Shown: positions 43,096 through 53,640, numbered from the stretch's first letter. The stretch is DNA of 64,000 nt from Diphasiastrum complanatum (GCA_029204225.1 CM055097.1:62396950-62460949); one strand, 5' to 3'. A program made the numbers and translations. Notes: generated by a model from the sequence alone, not told the origin.

Positions 43096-43450
43096 GTGGA
43101 TGTCGTAATAGTCTACCCTGCTGTATAAGGCAACATACTGACATTCGGCTCATCATCTGAATCTTCATCCTCCTCCCGAATTGCATCGTCCATCCCATTT
43201 TGCAAAAATGCGTACTCATTATGGCGTTTCAGTTCACGTCTGATCCGTTTAGACCTGACAAAAATCACATAATCATGGCATTTTCATTAATCAGCTCAGG
43301 CTCACATTCAGATCTAAGACGTTTCACCCTTTCGATGTAATCTCAAACCATTTTTCGCTTTCCCATTTTAATTTTACTTAAAAGTAGGAAAGAGTCTTCC
43401 ATAAACTTCCGCGGTTTAAACCGTGTGATAAGAGCTCGTTTAACAACCTC

Positions 43451-43708
43451 TCAATCTGTACGCTCAGTTTCATCTTGGTTATAATACCAATCTTGTGTTG
43501 CGTCTATTAAGGCCATAGGAAACAGCTTAAGTTTATCTTGAGGATAAATCTCACCATAGACCTCACAGAATTTAGCATAGATATGAAGAAATCGAACTGG
43601 ATCTGTTAATCCATTATATTTGGGTAGATCCAATCGGGGTGCTCTTCTAGTAATAATTGGATTGACCTCCTGTGGAGCACCTCCAGGAGCATCTCCAGGG
43701 GCAGCCAT
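43451..43708 (-). CDS. gypsy gag capsid N-terminus
   Basis: The ATG at 43706-43708 starts MAAPGDAPGGAPQEVNPIIT. The retrotransposon gag pattern LDLPKYNGLTDPVRFLHIYA follows, then KLKLFPMALIDATQDWYYN. It breaks after ETERTD; further gag lies in broken frames down to about 43130, including an acidic MPYTAG-to-EDEDSDDEP-like stretch. It encodes the particle protein of the element. Confidence 0.85.
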   Translation of the reverse strand: MAAPGDAPGGAPQEVNPIITRRAPRLDLPKYNGLTDPVRFLHIYAKFCEVYGEIYPQDKLKLFPMALIDATQDWYYNQDETERTD

Positions 43709-44151
43709 TTAGATCAATTTGATAATGTGATTGGATATAGATTTTTCCAAAAACTATCTCAGATTAGATCTGCTAGCTCTATTCCACTTTTCAAGAATCT
43801 GATTCTATATGATGAAAAACTACCCAAAATTCGATCAATCGATACTTCTCAAAAAATGATAAATCTCTTAGAGTCCAATTCAGAATATATCAGATCTGAT
43901 TCAAACTTTGACAGAGACTTGATTTGAAAAATCAGAAACTAAAAATAGGACTGACAAAGGTTGCCCTTCAATCTGAAGGTTTTGTAAACAAAACCGAAGG
44001 TGTTTGCAACTCGGCAAAGGTTTCCTGATTGAGGGTAAAAAGTTCTGGACTCTGATGACGCTGTTTGCCTCTTTTTGACCAAATTTGACAGATTCGACCG
44101 ATTTTTGTTATTTTCTTTGATATCTTAGATCCAAATGGATCTTAAGATTGG

Positions 44152-44633
44152 TAACCCTAAATTCACAGCAATGATAGAAACTTACTCTTCTCTCTCTCAC
44201 TTTCTCTCTCACAAAAGAGGAGAAAGGAAGAGCAAGGACATTCATCAATCCATTTCTAAAGAGAACCAATCTGCTTTATTGAAATGAGAAAATGAACATG
44301 AGGAACAACTCGAGTTGATCCCTTTTTATAGTAGAGAGGAGACCCCGACCTCTGAATCCTATTGGTCTAGTCTTGTCTCTCTTTTTATTTAAATTTAAAA
44401 AAGTGTGAAAACCATCAAAATTGGAGGAAAACCCAACTTTATTCACTAACTTGACATTTAGGCCCTGCGACATTAAAAGTCCCGCAAAAAGGCCTAAAGT
44501 CCTTTTATTAACATTCTAATTAATCAAATAACTATGTGATCATTGGGTTGGACTTACACACGCAGGGTGCCAAATCCCTCTCACTTATTAACTAGGGTTA
44601 GGGTTGCCTTGGGATCCGCAAATCCTCCAACAG
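44152..44633 (-). repeat. gypsy 5' LTR (right)
   Basis: Direct repeat of 36226-36774, ending (plus strand) CCTCCAACA, i.e. starting TGTTGGAGG in element sense. It carries the promoter of the element. Its inner boundary is not sharp and no clear primer-binding site was located between 44100 and 44152. Confidence 0.85.
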
Positions 44634-45159
44634 AGTAATTGAGAATAAGTCTGATAATAAGCAGCTATGTTGATAAGCAGTAGCGTAATAGCAACTCTAA
44701 AATAAACACTAAAAGATTGAGCTAGAATGCTCAAGAGTGTTCAAGCTTGGAAGCTTGATAGAGAGTTAACAACAATACTTTCTGATTGTAAACGATCTGC
44801 TTGACGAGAGTGCAAGAAGCGTCGTATAATAACACTCGATTCCTTCACACTTCACAATAACATTTTCAAATGATTATTGAGATGTATGAACAATTGATTT
44901 ATACTAAGCAATTAGGTCGTCAAATGCGACTGCCAGTTGGCTGGAGTCTGTTGGCATTCATCCAGTTCTTCTCAGAAGTTACTTGTTGATAAGCGGTGAA
45001 AATTGGCTGTAAACAGTCTGTCTGCATAAATGAACTAAATTGTCACTTTGCAGAAATGAACTAAAACTGCCACAGGCGACAGTGTAGCAAAAAGGCGATT
45101 AGAGTTAACCCTTTTGATAGGCGGAGGGCTGCTCACCATCGACTTCCTACACCCGACAG
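44634..45159 (+). repeat. LTR end of another gypsy copy
   Basis: Sequence leading up to GACTTCCTACACCCGACA is followed at 45160 by a primer-binding site. The last 35 bases match the inverted LTR end at 26889-26925 (CTCACCATCGACTTCCTACACC). The left part differs and cannot be bounded. Confidence 0.55.
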
Positions 45160-45450
45160 TGGCGTCGTTGCTAGAGATAGGCCATCACTAACTAGTTTTA
45201 GTTGTCTTTTTAGTTGTTTTGTTTGTTTTAGTATGTTTAGGTGGATTTGGGGGTAGTTTAGGCTTGTTATGCTTGTTTTTGTGTGATTGGACTGTTGAGA
45301 GCTAGCAGAAGAGGTGTGAAGTGGTACTGGAGACCTAAAACAAAAACCTCTAAGGGCTTGGCATTCCATCACAACCATTAAAAAATCACAAAAAAACATT
45401 CAAATCTACTAGAGAAAAAAGAGGCCAAAAAAAACATCAAATCTTATTTT
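45160..45450 (+). mobile_element. gypsy primer site and leader (plus), inverted copy of the 26.6-kb leader
   Basis: TGGCGTCGTTGCTAGAGA (45160-45177) is a mutated tRNA-Asp-type primer site. The next 250 bases are the reverse complement of 26.64-26.87 kb with few changes (for example GGCCATCACTAACTAG, GGTGGATTTGGGGGTAG, GGCTTGGCATTCCA). This shows the family in opposite orientation, ~18.5 kb apart. Confidence 0.8.
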
Positions 45451-45689
45451 TTTAAAACCAGTGATCAGTTTAATTGTTTGGCTACGTAATCATTGTAGTA
45501 TTGACGATTCCAAAGTTAGTTACTATAAGATCAAACGTGACTTCTATGACTAATGCTTTGTTTGAAATTGATAGGCGTAGTCATGCATTGTGAAAGGAAA
45601 AAACGAAAAGATTTCTTTCTAGACACTCGAATTATTTTCATTCGTTTCTTTTCGAACTAGACCTATCTTCTGCACACCACTTTTCAGCA

Positions 45690-46370
45690 TGGTATCAGAG
45701 CAATTTCACTACTTCTTTATCTAATACCTACATGGTATCAGGTCAAAATCTCTAATACTTGGTATCTTTCGCGATATCAAATTGATAATCATACTCTTTA
45801 GTTCTTTTCAACCTTTTTAGTATCAAAGAATTGATTTCCTATTGTTGGCATTACTACATCTTAGCGTCATCGAGACAATCGACAAACTAAGTTCCAGATG
45901 GATTCTCAAAGTAAAGTTGGTCTTATTGCAGACAAGCTGAATGGATCCAATTATCATTTGTGGAAATTTAAGATGAAGACCTTGCTAATCGCCAACGAAT
46001 TATGGGATGTTGTTACAGATAAAGAAGTAAAACCTGAAGACGACGACTCAAAGTGAAAATCGAAGGATGGTAAAGCTTTCGCGCTTATTATCCTAAATAT
46101 ATCAGATATAGAGATTGGAAACATAGCTGAAGCTAAAACGTCAAAAAACGTTTAAGACATTTTAAACTCACTATATGACGTGTTGAAAAACTCAATGAAA
46201 GTGAGCATTGGATCAAAAGTCGATAGATTAAGTTGGTTTCTGTCCTTATATGTATTTGTAGATTTTTTTTTCAAATGCAAATGTTCGTAGAACACCAACA
46301 TTATTTGTTTGTAAGGATGTGCTAGATGACATTTTTTCAGATCTGATGGATGTGGGTTGAGAATGAAAGG
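45690..46370 (+). pseudogene. Copia 5' end: primer site and gag remnant
   Basis: TGGTATCAGAGC (45690-45701) is a Copia initiator-Met primer site placed directly after an LTR-type CA end. After a leader, ATG at 45898-45900 starts MDSQSKVGLIADKLNGSNYH with LWKFKMKTLLIANELWDVVT, the usual Copia gag opening. TGA at about 46054 and further stops break it. It fades out near 46370; the rest of the element is missing. Confidence 0.85.
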
Positions 46371-46723
46371 CAGTTGGAGATATTGAATGTGGAATGAAGA
46401 AATTTTCTATGATATTTTGTTATTGCATTGCGAGACAAATGCTTAGTCTTACATTCAGTTACCAGAGATGGAAACGAATAAGCGAGACTTGGATGCCACT
46501 AGATCAAGACCTTCAAATGGATGGTCACACAGATAAAAAAGAAGTCTACATTTTCAACAATGAAGATATGCTAACTACAATTGTAGTGGAGGATCATTGG
46601 AGCTTGAGTTATATCAGACAAGAACTGGTCTTAATGCACAATGAAATTTTACCAGAACACTTCAGATTCATTATCAATGGAAAGCTGATAAGATTTTATT
46701 GTGATTTGCAAATCAGTCAATGA
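46371..46723 (+). CDS. Small unrecognised ORF
   Basis: An open frame ends at TGA 46721-46723. The region MDGHTDKKEVYIFNNEDML, TTIVVEDHWSLSYIRQELVL and NEILPEHFRFIINGKLI has an even mix of residues and a ubiquitin-like feel (basic strand, helix, FRFIINGK turn), but no family is identified. It follows a dead Copia gag. It may be an exon of a host gene or transposon cargo. Confidence 0.35.
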
Positions 46724-47658
46724 TTATATATGTAACTTTGTTTAGAGAATAAAGAAATTAACAAATCGCTTATCTTTCATGCAGATACAAAAAAGACAGA
46801 AAAACACAACACCCTACAAAGATCTTCCAACAGATATCAATATTGTAGAAGAACAATGAAAATCCATACAATCGATTGTACAAACTGATATCTATATTCA
46901 ATAAAATATCACTCGAATTTGGAGATTTTGTACAACTGTGCAAAATAATTCTTTTTCTGTATTCACTATATGTTGGTTTTCAATGTATGTCTATATCTCT
47001 ATATCAGTAAGAAACTATGTCTATCTATTCAGCAGTTGACCTGGCCAATAGACTAAAGATGAGATCCTGTCGAAATCTGTACACTTCACCAGCTGTATAA
47101 TCACCAAGGGTAAACTGCAATAAACAATATATTAGATGAATATTAATAAGAAACAATATATTACATGAAGATAAAATAGAAAGGACTAAGTATCAGCATC
47201 CTCTTGAAAATTGTACCACTCTAAAAATAATTTGGCATTGTATAGAGTACACCATGCACAGCTAAATGGGTCATTTTGCTGGGGTGTCTGTTGACATTAC
47301 TCAATTGAAGCTTGATCGCATTAGAGTCCACTGAGCAATGTAATCCTCTCCAAAACATTCAACCGATTAATAATGGGACAAAGATGTTGACACTTAACAA
47401 TGATGATAAACAAAAATACACTAAAAATGTTCAATGATTATCTCAATGTCACAATTTCACATGTTTTTGTCGTGGGATTCTCTATTGAAAAAAATTTACA
47501 CATCTCCGGCAGCAGTGAGTCAATATCTCGTCTCTGGGAGCAGAGGGTTCACCCTTGTGAAGTTTACAAAATCTCTCCCATTCTATACAAAATTTGAAAA
47601 TCTTTGGGCATTATGGTGACCCGCTTAGCATGGATGGAAAGCAAAAAAGAATCTTTAA
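46724..47658. other. Unassigned stretch
   Basis: AT-rich, with no recognisable coding, repeat or promoter. Confidence 0.4.
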
Positions 47659-48078
47659 AAAAAGAGCCAAATAGTCCTCCGCAGACTCCTGCAAGCACTA
47701 CAATGCTGCAGGTGTGATCCTGACAAGATTCTGCAGACTATCCCGGGTAATCTTACGGATAGTTTTGTAGAATGGTGCCCTTGGTATCATGAGCAAGGTG
47801 GATCTCTGATATTTCTTAATCTCAGAGAGCCATCTGCTCCTATTACGCCTGGTTTGCCATGGAGGGTTAACCGTAGGGATACTAGTAAATACAGTCCCAA
47901 GAGAGAAGAAATCTCTCCGGTTCTATTTGACCCTAGACATCAGGATAGTATCAGATCAGTGCGCATTTATCCTAATAGTGATGAGAAGAGGTTAACAAGT
48001 TCCACAGAGATGCGATATGTACAATTGTATCGGTCTTGTGTGAGTGTCTACAAAGAAAACAATGAGAGAGAGAGGTAA
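47659..48078 (+). CDS. Unrecognised ORF ending in the inverted-repeat arm
   Basis: An open frame of 139 codons without an internal stop: QIVLRRLLQALQCCRCDPDK, LTDSFVEWCPWYHEQGG, FLNLREPSAP, PRHQDSIRSVRIYPNSDEKR. It has a coding-like composition, but no domain is recognised. Its last 25 codons lie in the left arm of the inverted repeat described next, so that part is probably non-coding read-through. No ATG near the left edge is convincing. Confidence 0.4.
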   Translation, partial: KKSQIVLRRLLQALQCCRCDPDKILQTIPGNLTDSFVEWCPWYHEQGGSLIFLNLREPSAPITPGLPWRVNRRDTSKYSPKREEISPVLFDPRHQDSIRSVRIYPNSDEKRLTSSTEMRYVQLYRSCVSVYKENNERER

Positions 48079-48700
48079 TGGCGCACAGAAGCAATATGTA
48101 TGGTCGTAGCATTGCTCTTGTGTGCACGCAGAAGGACGAGGCGATGAGGGAGGAAACAGGGCACGCAGAGAAGCGATATGGCACGAAAGTCAGATGAAAA
48201 AAAGTGAAAATGACTCCGAGCTCGCAAATATGTATACTCAATTTTTGCACATGTGGTCACACGTGTGACCAAAGTGACCCAATCAATGATCGCCATGTGG
48301 AGGTCACACGTGTGTTAAAAGTGAACCAATCAGACGTCAACACATGTCGTAGTCCAACGAATCACCACACAACACATGGCGATTGTAGGGCTTCGCACGT
48401 GTGGCGGATTTGAGCCAGTCATAGTTCGACACATGGACCGTTGACCATTGACTCGCACGTGTGAGACGACTATAAAGAACACGATCCTCAAAAAAAAAAT
48501 TCAACTTTCTCAGGTTTCGCTCATATCGGTTCTCTGCACGCGTCTTTTCTGATTATTTTTGTGACATATCGCTTTTGTGCGTCCCCCGTTTGTTCCCTCA
48601 TTATCACGTCTTTCTTTGTGCACACAAGAGCGGTACGTCGATTGTACATATCACTTCTGTGTGTGCGTAGTATACTCCCTTAATTTCGGTTACTCCCCTC
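48000..48700. promoter_or_regulatory. Mirror-symmetric inverted repeat with CACGTG cluster (divergent promoter?)
   Basis: Two arms, about 48000-48210 (reverse complement) and 48520-48700, are roughly three-quarters identical over at least 120 bases. Shared runs include CATATCGCTT and GTGCACACAAGAGC. Each arm holds three copies of a ~20-base motif like CATATCGCTTCTGTGCG (left at 48001, 48079, 48161 inverted; right at 48522, 48564, 48646). The centre has four palindromic cores: CACACGTGTG at 48258 and 48305, CGCACGTGTG at 48394 and 48454. TATAAA follows at 48471 on the right and GTATACATAT on the left (48228-48237, minus). The layout is that of two back-to-back promoters with duplicated leaders. 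Confidence 0.7.
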
Positions 48701-48713
48701 TCGCACAAAACCA

Positions 48714-48968
48714 ATGGCTTTCTCCTCTGATTCTAGTCAGGAGCATTTGTTGTCCAGTTTTCTCACTGAGTTCGGTATAACTGAGCGCATAGAGTACTTC
48801 AAGTCCCTCTTCCAACCTTTTTGACATGTGTTCAGTACATCACAACAGAGTCTAGATGTTTTTTATGACCAGTATATCAGATTCAGAGATATAATCAGTA
48901 TCCCTCTAATCTCTACGTCTAATTTGTCGTTTATGCATTTCACTGATCTTGTACATACCTTTCCACAC
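48714..48968 (+). pseudogene. Short ORF downstream of the symmetric promoter, broken by TGA
   Basis: ATG at 48714, about 240 bases after the right TATA box, starts MAFSSDSSQEHLLSSFLTEF. TGA at 48822-48824 interrupts it. The same frame then runs on (HVFSTSQQSLDVFYDQYIRF) to TAA at 48966-48968. I do not recognise the product. It may be the N-terminus of a transposon gene or of a second exon-bearing gene. Confidence 0.4.
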
Positions 48969-49650
48969 TAAAGCAGCAACTAGACAGGATGTACACTAAA
49001 CTTTTTGAAAAATTTAAGAATTCTAGTGAATGAAATGTTTGTAATCGGAAATGTCATTTTCTAACCGGATTTGTGTTTCTCCTTTTGGTACAAATCCGAG
49101 ATGGCAAATGTTAGTGCTCATGGATGAAGTTTGCCTTCTGATGAAGAATTTATTTCATTCCAAGCCCAGTTGGAATTCTCTCGTCCATCGGTTATGAAAT
49201 TTGCTAATGACTCTTCTTCAATAAGTGATCACAATATAGATCATCCCGATCTAGTTGCAACAGATGATGATGAATGCAAAAATTTTACTGTATGTTTATT
49301 TGATGTATGTGTTCTACTAAATTTTATTTACTAAAAACTCCAATTTTGTAATTATAGAATACACTTTTGATCGATGACTTTGCTACTCGTTGAGGGGGCT
49401 TCGGACAACATTCATCATCTTTTCATAGGGACAGTGGCCTCGACCGCTACTTGAGGCACTTTTAGAATAATGAAATTTGCGTTGCTCATTCCAAACAGAG
49501 TCCAGTTGGAGAGACTATGATAATGGTTGTGAAAGTTTTATCTTATTATCTAGGTGGTTATAAATTTGCGAGAGCAAATAAAATAATTTTTGTGAAGAGA
49601 TCTTATGTTTTGAACATATTGGGATTTTAAATGGGAATGTACCATTAAGG
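48969..49650 (+). other. Unassigned, with a short acidic ORF
   Basis: ATG at about 49100 starts MANVSAHG, then TGA, then SLPSDEEFISFQAQLEFSRP and an acidic stretch (LVATDDDECKN) to about 49334. No family is identified. It may continue the broken gene that starts at 48714. Confidence 0.35.
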
Positions 49651-51200
49651 AGTTCCCATTATTCATTGTATGCAACGTATATAGAATTGAGTGGTAACAA
49701 AGACAATGCGCATCTTCTGAATGCATATGCAAGTAGAGAGTTATTGCATGATAGCACAACAATATCAGATCCCTCTGAATGAAACTTTGTATGTATTGAA
49801 TATTGTGAATACAATTTACATTTGTAGCATCTTTGTAGCTCTGAATTTTTAGCTTCTATGTTGTTCAATAAATTTACAAGCTTTTCTGAATTTGTCATAA
49901 TTTGAAGATTTGGTGATCTATCAAATTTGAACTCTACGATAGAACCACTAAAATAATTGACAAATATAGTTTCATTTTTCATTGGTTCCTCCATGTTGTG
50001 TATTTCGATGAAACGCTACCCGTGCTTGCCAATGTGACTTCTCCATCCCTTGTAGTGGCCAGACACTTAGGCTTCCATATGTGTTTGCAAAAAAAGATGT
50101 ATGATGTCTTAGTATGTGCTGCACATGTCAAAATTGTAATGTCAGTCCTAAACTTGGAACAAAATGTATAGGTGAATAGAAAGCTGCTCTGAGCATGCAT
50201 ACTAACCATGTAATGACTGATGTGATCTTCTCCCCATGCTTTTGATACTGCATTAACAAAATTGACACAAGTATTTTGTAGCACTCTCTTATCAGTATCA
50301 GAAAATTTGTCTTTTCTTAATATTTTAATCATATTGTCAAGCTTTTTCCATACATCAACTTTCAATAATCTTGATTTGTTGGTCATTCCTAAGTCCTCAG
50401 TGGCAGCAACGATTTCTTTCCAGACTGAGTGTTGAATGTTTGATGCCTTACCAGTATGGTTTGATAGAAATCGACATGTTTTTGCTCCTTCGATGCTTGG
50501 CTTAGTTGGCATATTTCCTAACTTTCCAAAAAGTTTTTTATCTTTCTGTATTTTGACATGTCCCTTATGCAGTCATGCTTTTGATAAAACATCTTCTAAC
50601 TAACAAACAGCTTCCTTCGCTACTGATGTTGGCTTACTATTCCACGCAAAAACTAAATGAAGATAAATGAGCTTTTCTATTATCCTAACTTCTGCATGAA
50701 GAGTGCAAACATGCACAATTTTCAAGGGAATAGGCAATACTGGCTTCCAGTTTGGATCTGCATTTTCTCTAGTAATTCATGTACTTCTAGTTACATATTT
50801 TGTCATTTTCAAACAGTATAAACAAGGATATTTAAATGTAGCACCGTGAGAGACATTATACATGCATTTCAATGTTTTTAAATCACCTGCTAAGTGTCAT
50901 TCAACTTTGAAGTCTCCAACTCCTAGAACATTGAGATCCTTGATGATCCTAGGGTTAGATATCCTAGAGAATATCCATGATAATATATCGTGATTATCCT
51001 TCAGTACCTGTCCAATAAATAAAACCAACTTAGTTAAATATGAATTATATATTTAGGTAAGGATTAAAACTTAGTAAAAATAATAATTACTTGAAAAGTT
51101 GCCAACCACCATATATCATTTTCGGACTGGACACTGAATCTGAAGTCTCCTTGGTCCACTGATTGTGATGAGAGTTATACCAACTCTCTCCATCTTCTGC
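49651..51200 (-). pseudogene. Decayed transposon-like protein
   Basis: The minus strand has a chain of frames. From the right they read GDLKTLKCMYNVSHGATFKY with PCLYCLK, PLKIVHVCTLHAEVRIIEKL, GLHKGHVKIQKDKKLFGKLG, GNMPTKPSIEGAKTCRFLSN and KAWGEDHISHYM. These resemble large proteins of eukaryotic DNA transposons: a Cys/His pair, then a long helical region ending in the xHYMH type motif. Frames break several times. Family assignment is by pattern memory and uncertain. Confidence 0.5.
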
Positions 51201-51887
51201 CCTTTCACAACCTCTGACTCATCTAACTTAAGTACTATGATTATTTTACCATTCACCTTTTCTAAGGTTATATCATAAATGTGACCATGTATGTTAACAA
51301 GTGATTTAGATCAACAACGAAGTTGTTTGATGAATTATATGATATGGATCTTCCATCAGTTTCATACACTTCCTCAATATGAAATGGAGTACCAATGATT
51401 TTATGCATACTTAAGTTTAATGTATTTCTCTCTGTCTTCAAGTGATATGACCTAGGGATAAGGACTTTTCTAATTCAAACTTGCTTAAAAGCATCTCTAA
51501 TGAGTTGAAATATTGTTAAATATGCCTCTCCTAGTACCATCAAAATCACAAGCACCTTGAATAGTTTTATCTAAAATTTTCTAAATGTCTAGCATCAAAG
51601 ACTCTACAATTTTGGACTTTACATTGGAACTCCTATTGTTCATCATGATACACTCAGTAGATTTGTGTGTCAATATTGAGCCCAACGACATTCCAATTGA
51701 TGCATTGTCCTTTATATTTTGATGAGCTACTAATGCAAATCTGCAAAAAAAATTGTGAGTAGAATAGCACAGTAGCAAAAATAAAACCATATGTCATTAA
51801 TCAAGTTACAAAAAATCAGCGTATACTTATTTGAATGTTCGAATTCTTCTATTTAAATAACATCTTTTTGAAAGGGTCTAAATATCC
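51201..51887 (-). other. Probable further part of the same decayed element
   Basis: The minus strand has a short open frame at 51581-51790 (IGMSLGSILTHKSTE) and otherwise stops. The right half is AT-rich. No domain is identified. Confidence 0.3.
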
Positions 51888-52160
51888 TTGCAACTTTGCC
51901 GCTATCGCTTCTTATTCCTAGTCTCCTTCTTCTTAGCATTTTTCACATCCATCAGTAATTGCAAGTTTTCCATACGCATAGATTGTAAGATTGATTGCAT
52001 TCGATCTAGTTCTAATTTGATATCAAACAATGTCTTCTGTAATGATTCATTATTTTTCTATAATGATTCATTATTCTTCTATAATGATTCATTATTTCTT
52101 TTAAGTTGTTCATTTTCCTCTAAAGTCTTTTGGACATTACAACAACTCACATTCTAAAAA
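51888..52160 (-). pseudogene. Coiled-coil fragment with 21-base tandem repeat
   Basis: On the minus strand, KTLFDIKLELDRMQSILQS and MRMENLQLLMDVKNAKKKE form a heptad-type coiled coil. Three near-identical units of about 21 bases (52041-52099; minus KNNESL) are separated by stop codons. It is probably another piece of the decayed transposon on this strand. Confidence 0.5.
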
Positions 52161-52463
52161 GTGAATTCTTTTCATAGAAAACTGATGTCCATAGTTTTGC
52201 AATCTCTCACAATATCCTAATAATCCAGTATGTCCATCGCATATCCTAATAATCCAGTATGCCCATTGCATATCCATGTTACTAGATTAGTTATTGAAGA
52301 GAATGTGGGATGAGTCAATGTGCTAGGATCTTGAGGATACAATGATCCGTTAGTCCACAAATCCAAGTTCTTTTTTCCTTCTGCCCTATAACAGGAACGA
52401 TTAGCAGTAGATATTGGAACTCCTTTGCCTCCTCGTCTCTGTATAGGTGCCAAATCATTAGGG

Positions 52464-52505
52464 ATATCCAAATGTAGATGATACAATATCTACATTTGGA
52501 TATCT
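52464..52505. repeat. Perfect 17-bp inverted repeat
   Basis: GATATCCAAATGTAGAT (52464-52480) and its exact complement (52489-52505) flank the 8-base loop GATACAAT. Confidence 0.9.
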
Positions 52506-52509
52506 CTAA

Positions 52510-52562
52510 TTGTTTTGTCTTGTTTTATCTGATACGTCATCAGATAAAACAAGACAAAACAA
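52510..52562. repeat. Perfect 23-bp inverted repeat
   Basis: Arms 52510-52532 and 52540-52562 are exact reverse complements, rich in T on the left (core TCTTGTTTTATCTGA), around a 7-base loop TACGTCA. Only four bases separate it from the 17-bp hairpin on its left. The right side continues with several ACAAAACAA-type repeats. Confidence 0.9.
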
Positions 52563-52640
52563 ATCTGTACAAAACAAAACAATACAAAATAAAATACAGT
52601 ACGTATCGTTAATTATATTATATACTCTGTTTGATTCAAA

Positions 52641-52840
52641 TTTGGAGATGGCGCTCATTTTTTCAGTCCGATGTGGAGATGGCATTCATATTTGGAGATA
52701 GCATTCATATTCTCAGTCCAATGTGAAGATGGCATTCATATTTGGAGATAGCATTCATATTCTCAGTCCAATGTGAAGATGACATTCATATTTGGAGATG
52801 GCGCTCAAATTTTCATTCCAATAGAGGGATGCTTTTTTCC
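52641..52840 (+). repeat. 50-bp tandem repeat, about four units
   Basis: TTTGGAGATA/G starts units at 52641, 52691, 52741 and 52791, exactly 50 bases apart. A weaker unit begins near 52852. Each 50-mer is itself two half-units built on GGAGAT-GCATTCATAT and CAGTCCAATGTG. Confidence 0.92.
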
Positions 52841-53640
52841 CTGATTGGAAATTGGAGATGGCGGTCATATTCTAGATCCAATGGATAGAATGTATTTTCG
52901 AATTTTTACAAGTTAGGCTGTGAACAATTTAGAGTTATTAATTGTGACTGTAAACACCATGGTTAGATCATTGGGAGTTGGGGAGACCTCAGGAGTGGTG
53001 GAAAAAAGCAAATAAGCGAAATTGTTTTTTTATATTTTCTTTATCTTATATGACATTCCTTAAAGGATCTTTTTGATATTGAGAACTCCTCTAATGACTT
53101 TTCAATAAATTTCAAAAAATCGAAGATCCCCATCATGTAAACAAAATCTATGAATATTTATCATTTTTAATAGTCTAAATTAACTTTTTACAGATAACTC
53201 GTAGAATACATTGAAAGCATTATATAAGAAATGCCCAAAAATCTTGAAAACACTAAAAATAATTTTGATATTATTTTTTTACGACTCAAATTCCATGGAG
53301 TTTTCACTAACTTTTCTTAACTAAGTGCTTGATATATTGTCAAACCTCATTTTCAACTAATGAAATTGACTTATCTTCTTCATCAGAATCTATAGGTAAA
53401 TTCTCATCTGAGTCGACATCCATTGTTAATAAAAAAATTTGCATTGCAACTTTGCTCTGTTGTTGTCGAGTTGAAGATGATAGACGTGCAGTTACCCAAG
53501 ATGTTCTTCGTAATTCGTCATTGTCAACTCAAAATTAAGAGCTAGCACATCCACATCTTTAAGATTTATATCATCAACTCGTGGTTAATTCTTTGCTAAA
53601 CGTTTCCTTTTGTCCTTTGGATCTAACTGTAACATTTATA
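52841..53640. other. Unassigned stretch
   Basis: AT-rich with many stops. A short Ser-rich frame at 53329-53538 shows no motif. Confidence 0.35.

Larger units (their letters stand above)
36226..44633 (-). mobile_element. Ty3/gypsy element without integrase, with extra ORF
   Basis: An 8.4-kb element reading right to left between two related ~0.5-kb direct repeats (44152-44633 and 36226-36774). From its 5' side the body holds gag (43708), zinc knuckles (42.9-42.4 kb), protease (42.1-41.4 kb), RT (41.2-39.5 kb) and RNase H (39.6-39.0 kb). Where integrase should follow there is non-coding sequence with CGAAGGTT motifs and then a region of broken frames of unknown function (38280-36823) just before the 3' LTR. 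The FAWTYQDLKG and YSFLDGFRGYNQ blocks suggest the Tat-like side of the family. Many frames are broken, so it is inactive. Confidence 0.85.

Noticed and set aside
36226-44633. An endogenous pararetrovirus (no integrase, RT and RNase H present)
   Set aside because: It has two LTR-type direct repeats, a Ty3 capsid with zinc knuckles and a Ty3 domain order, and no movement-protein motif was seen, so an integrase-less gypsy element fits better.
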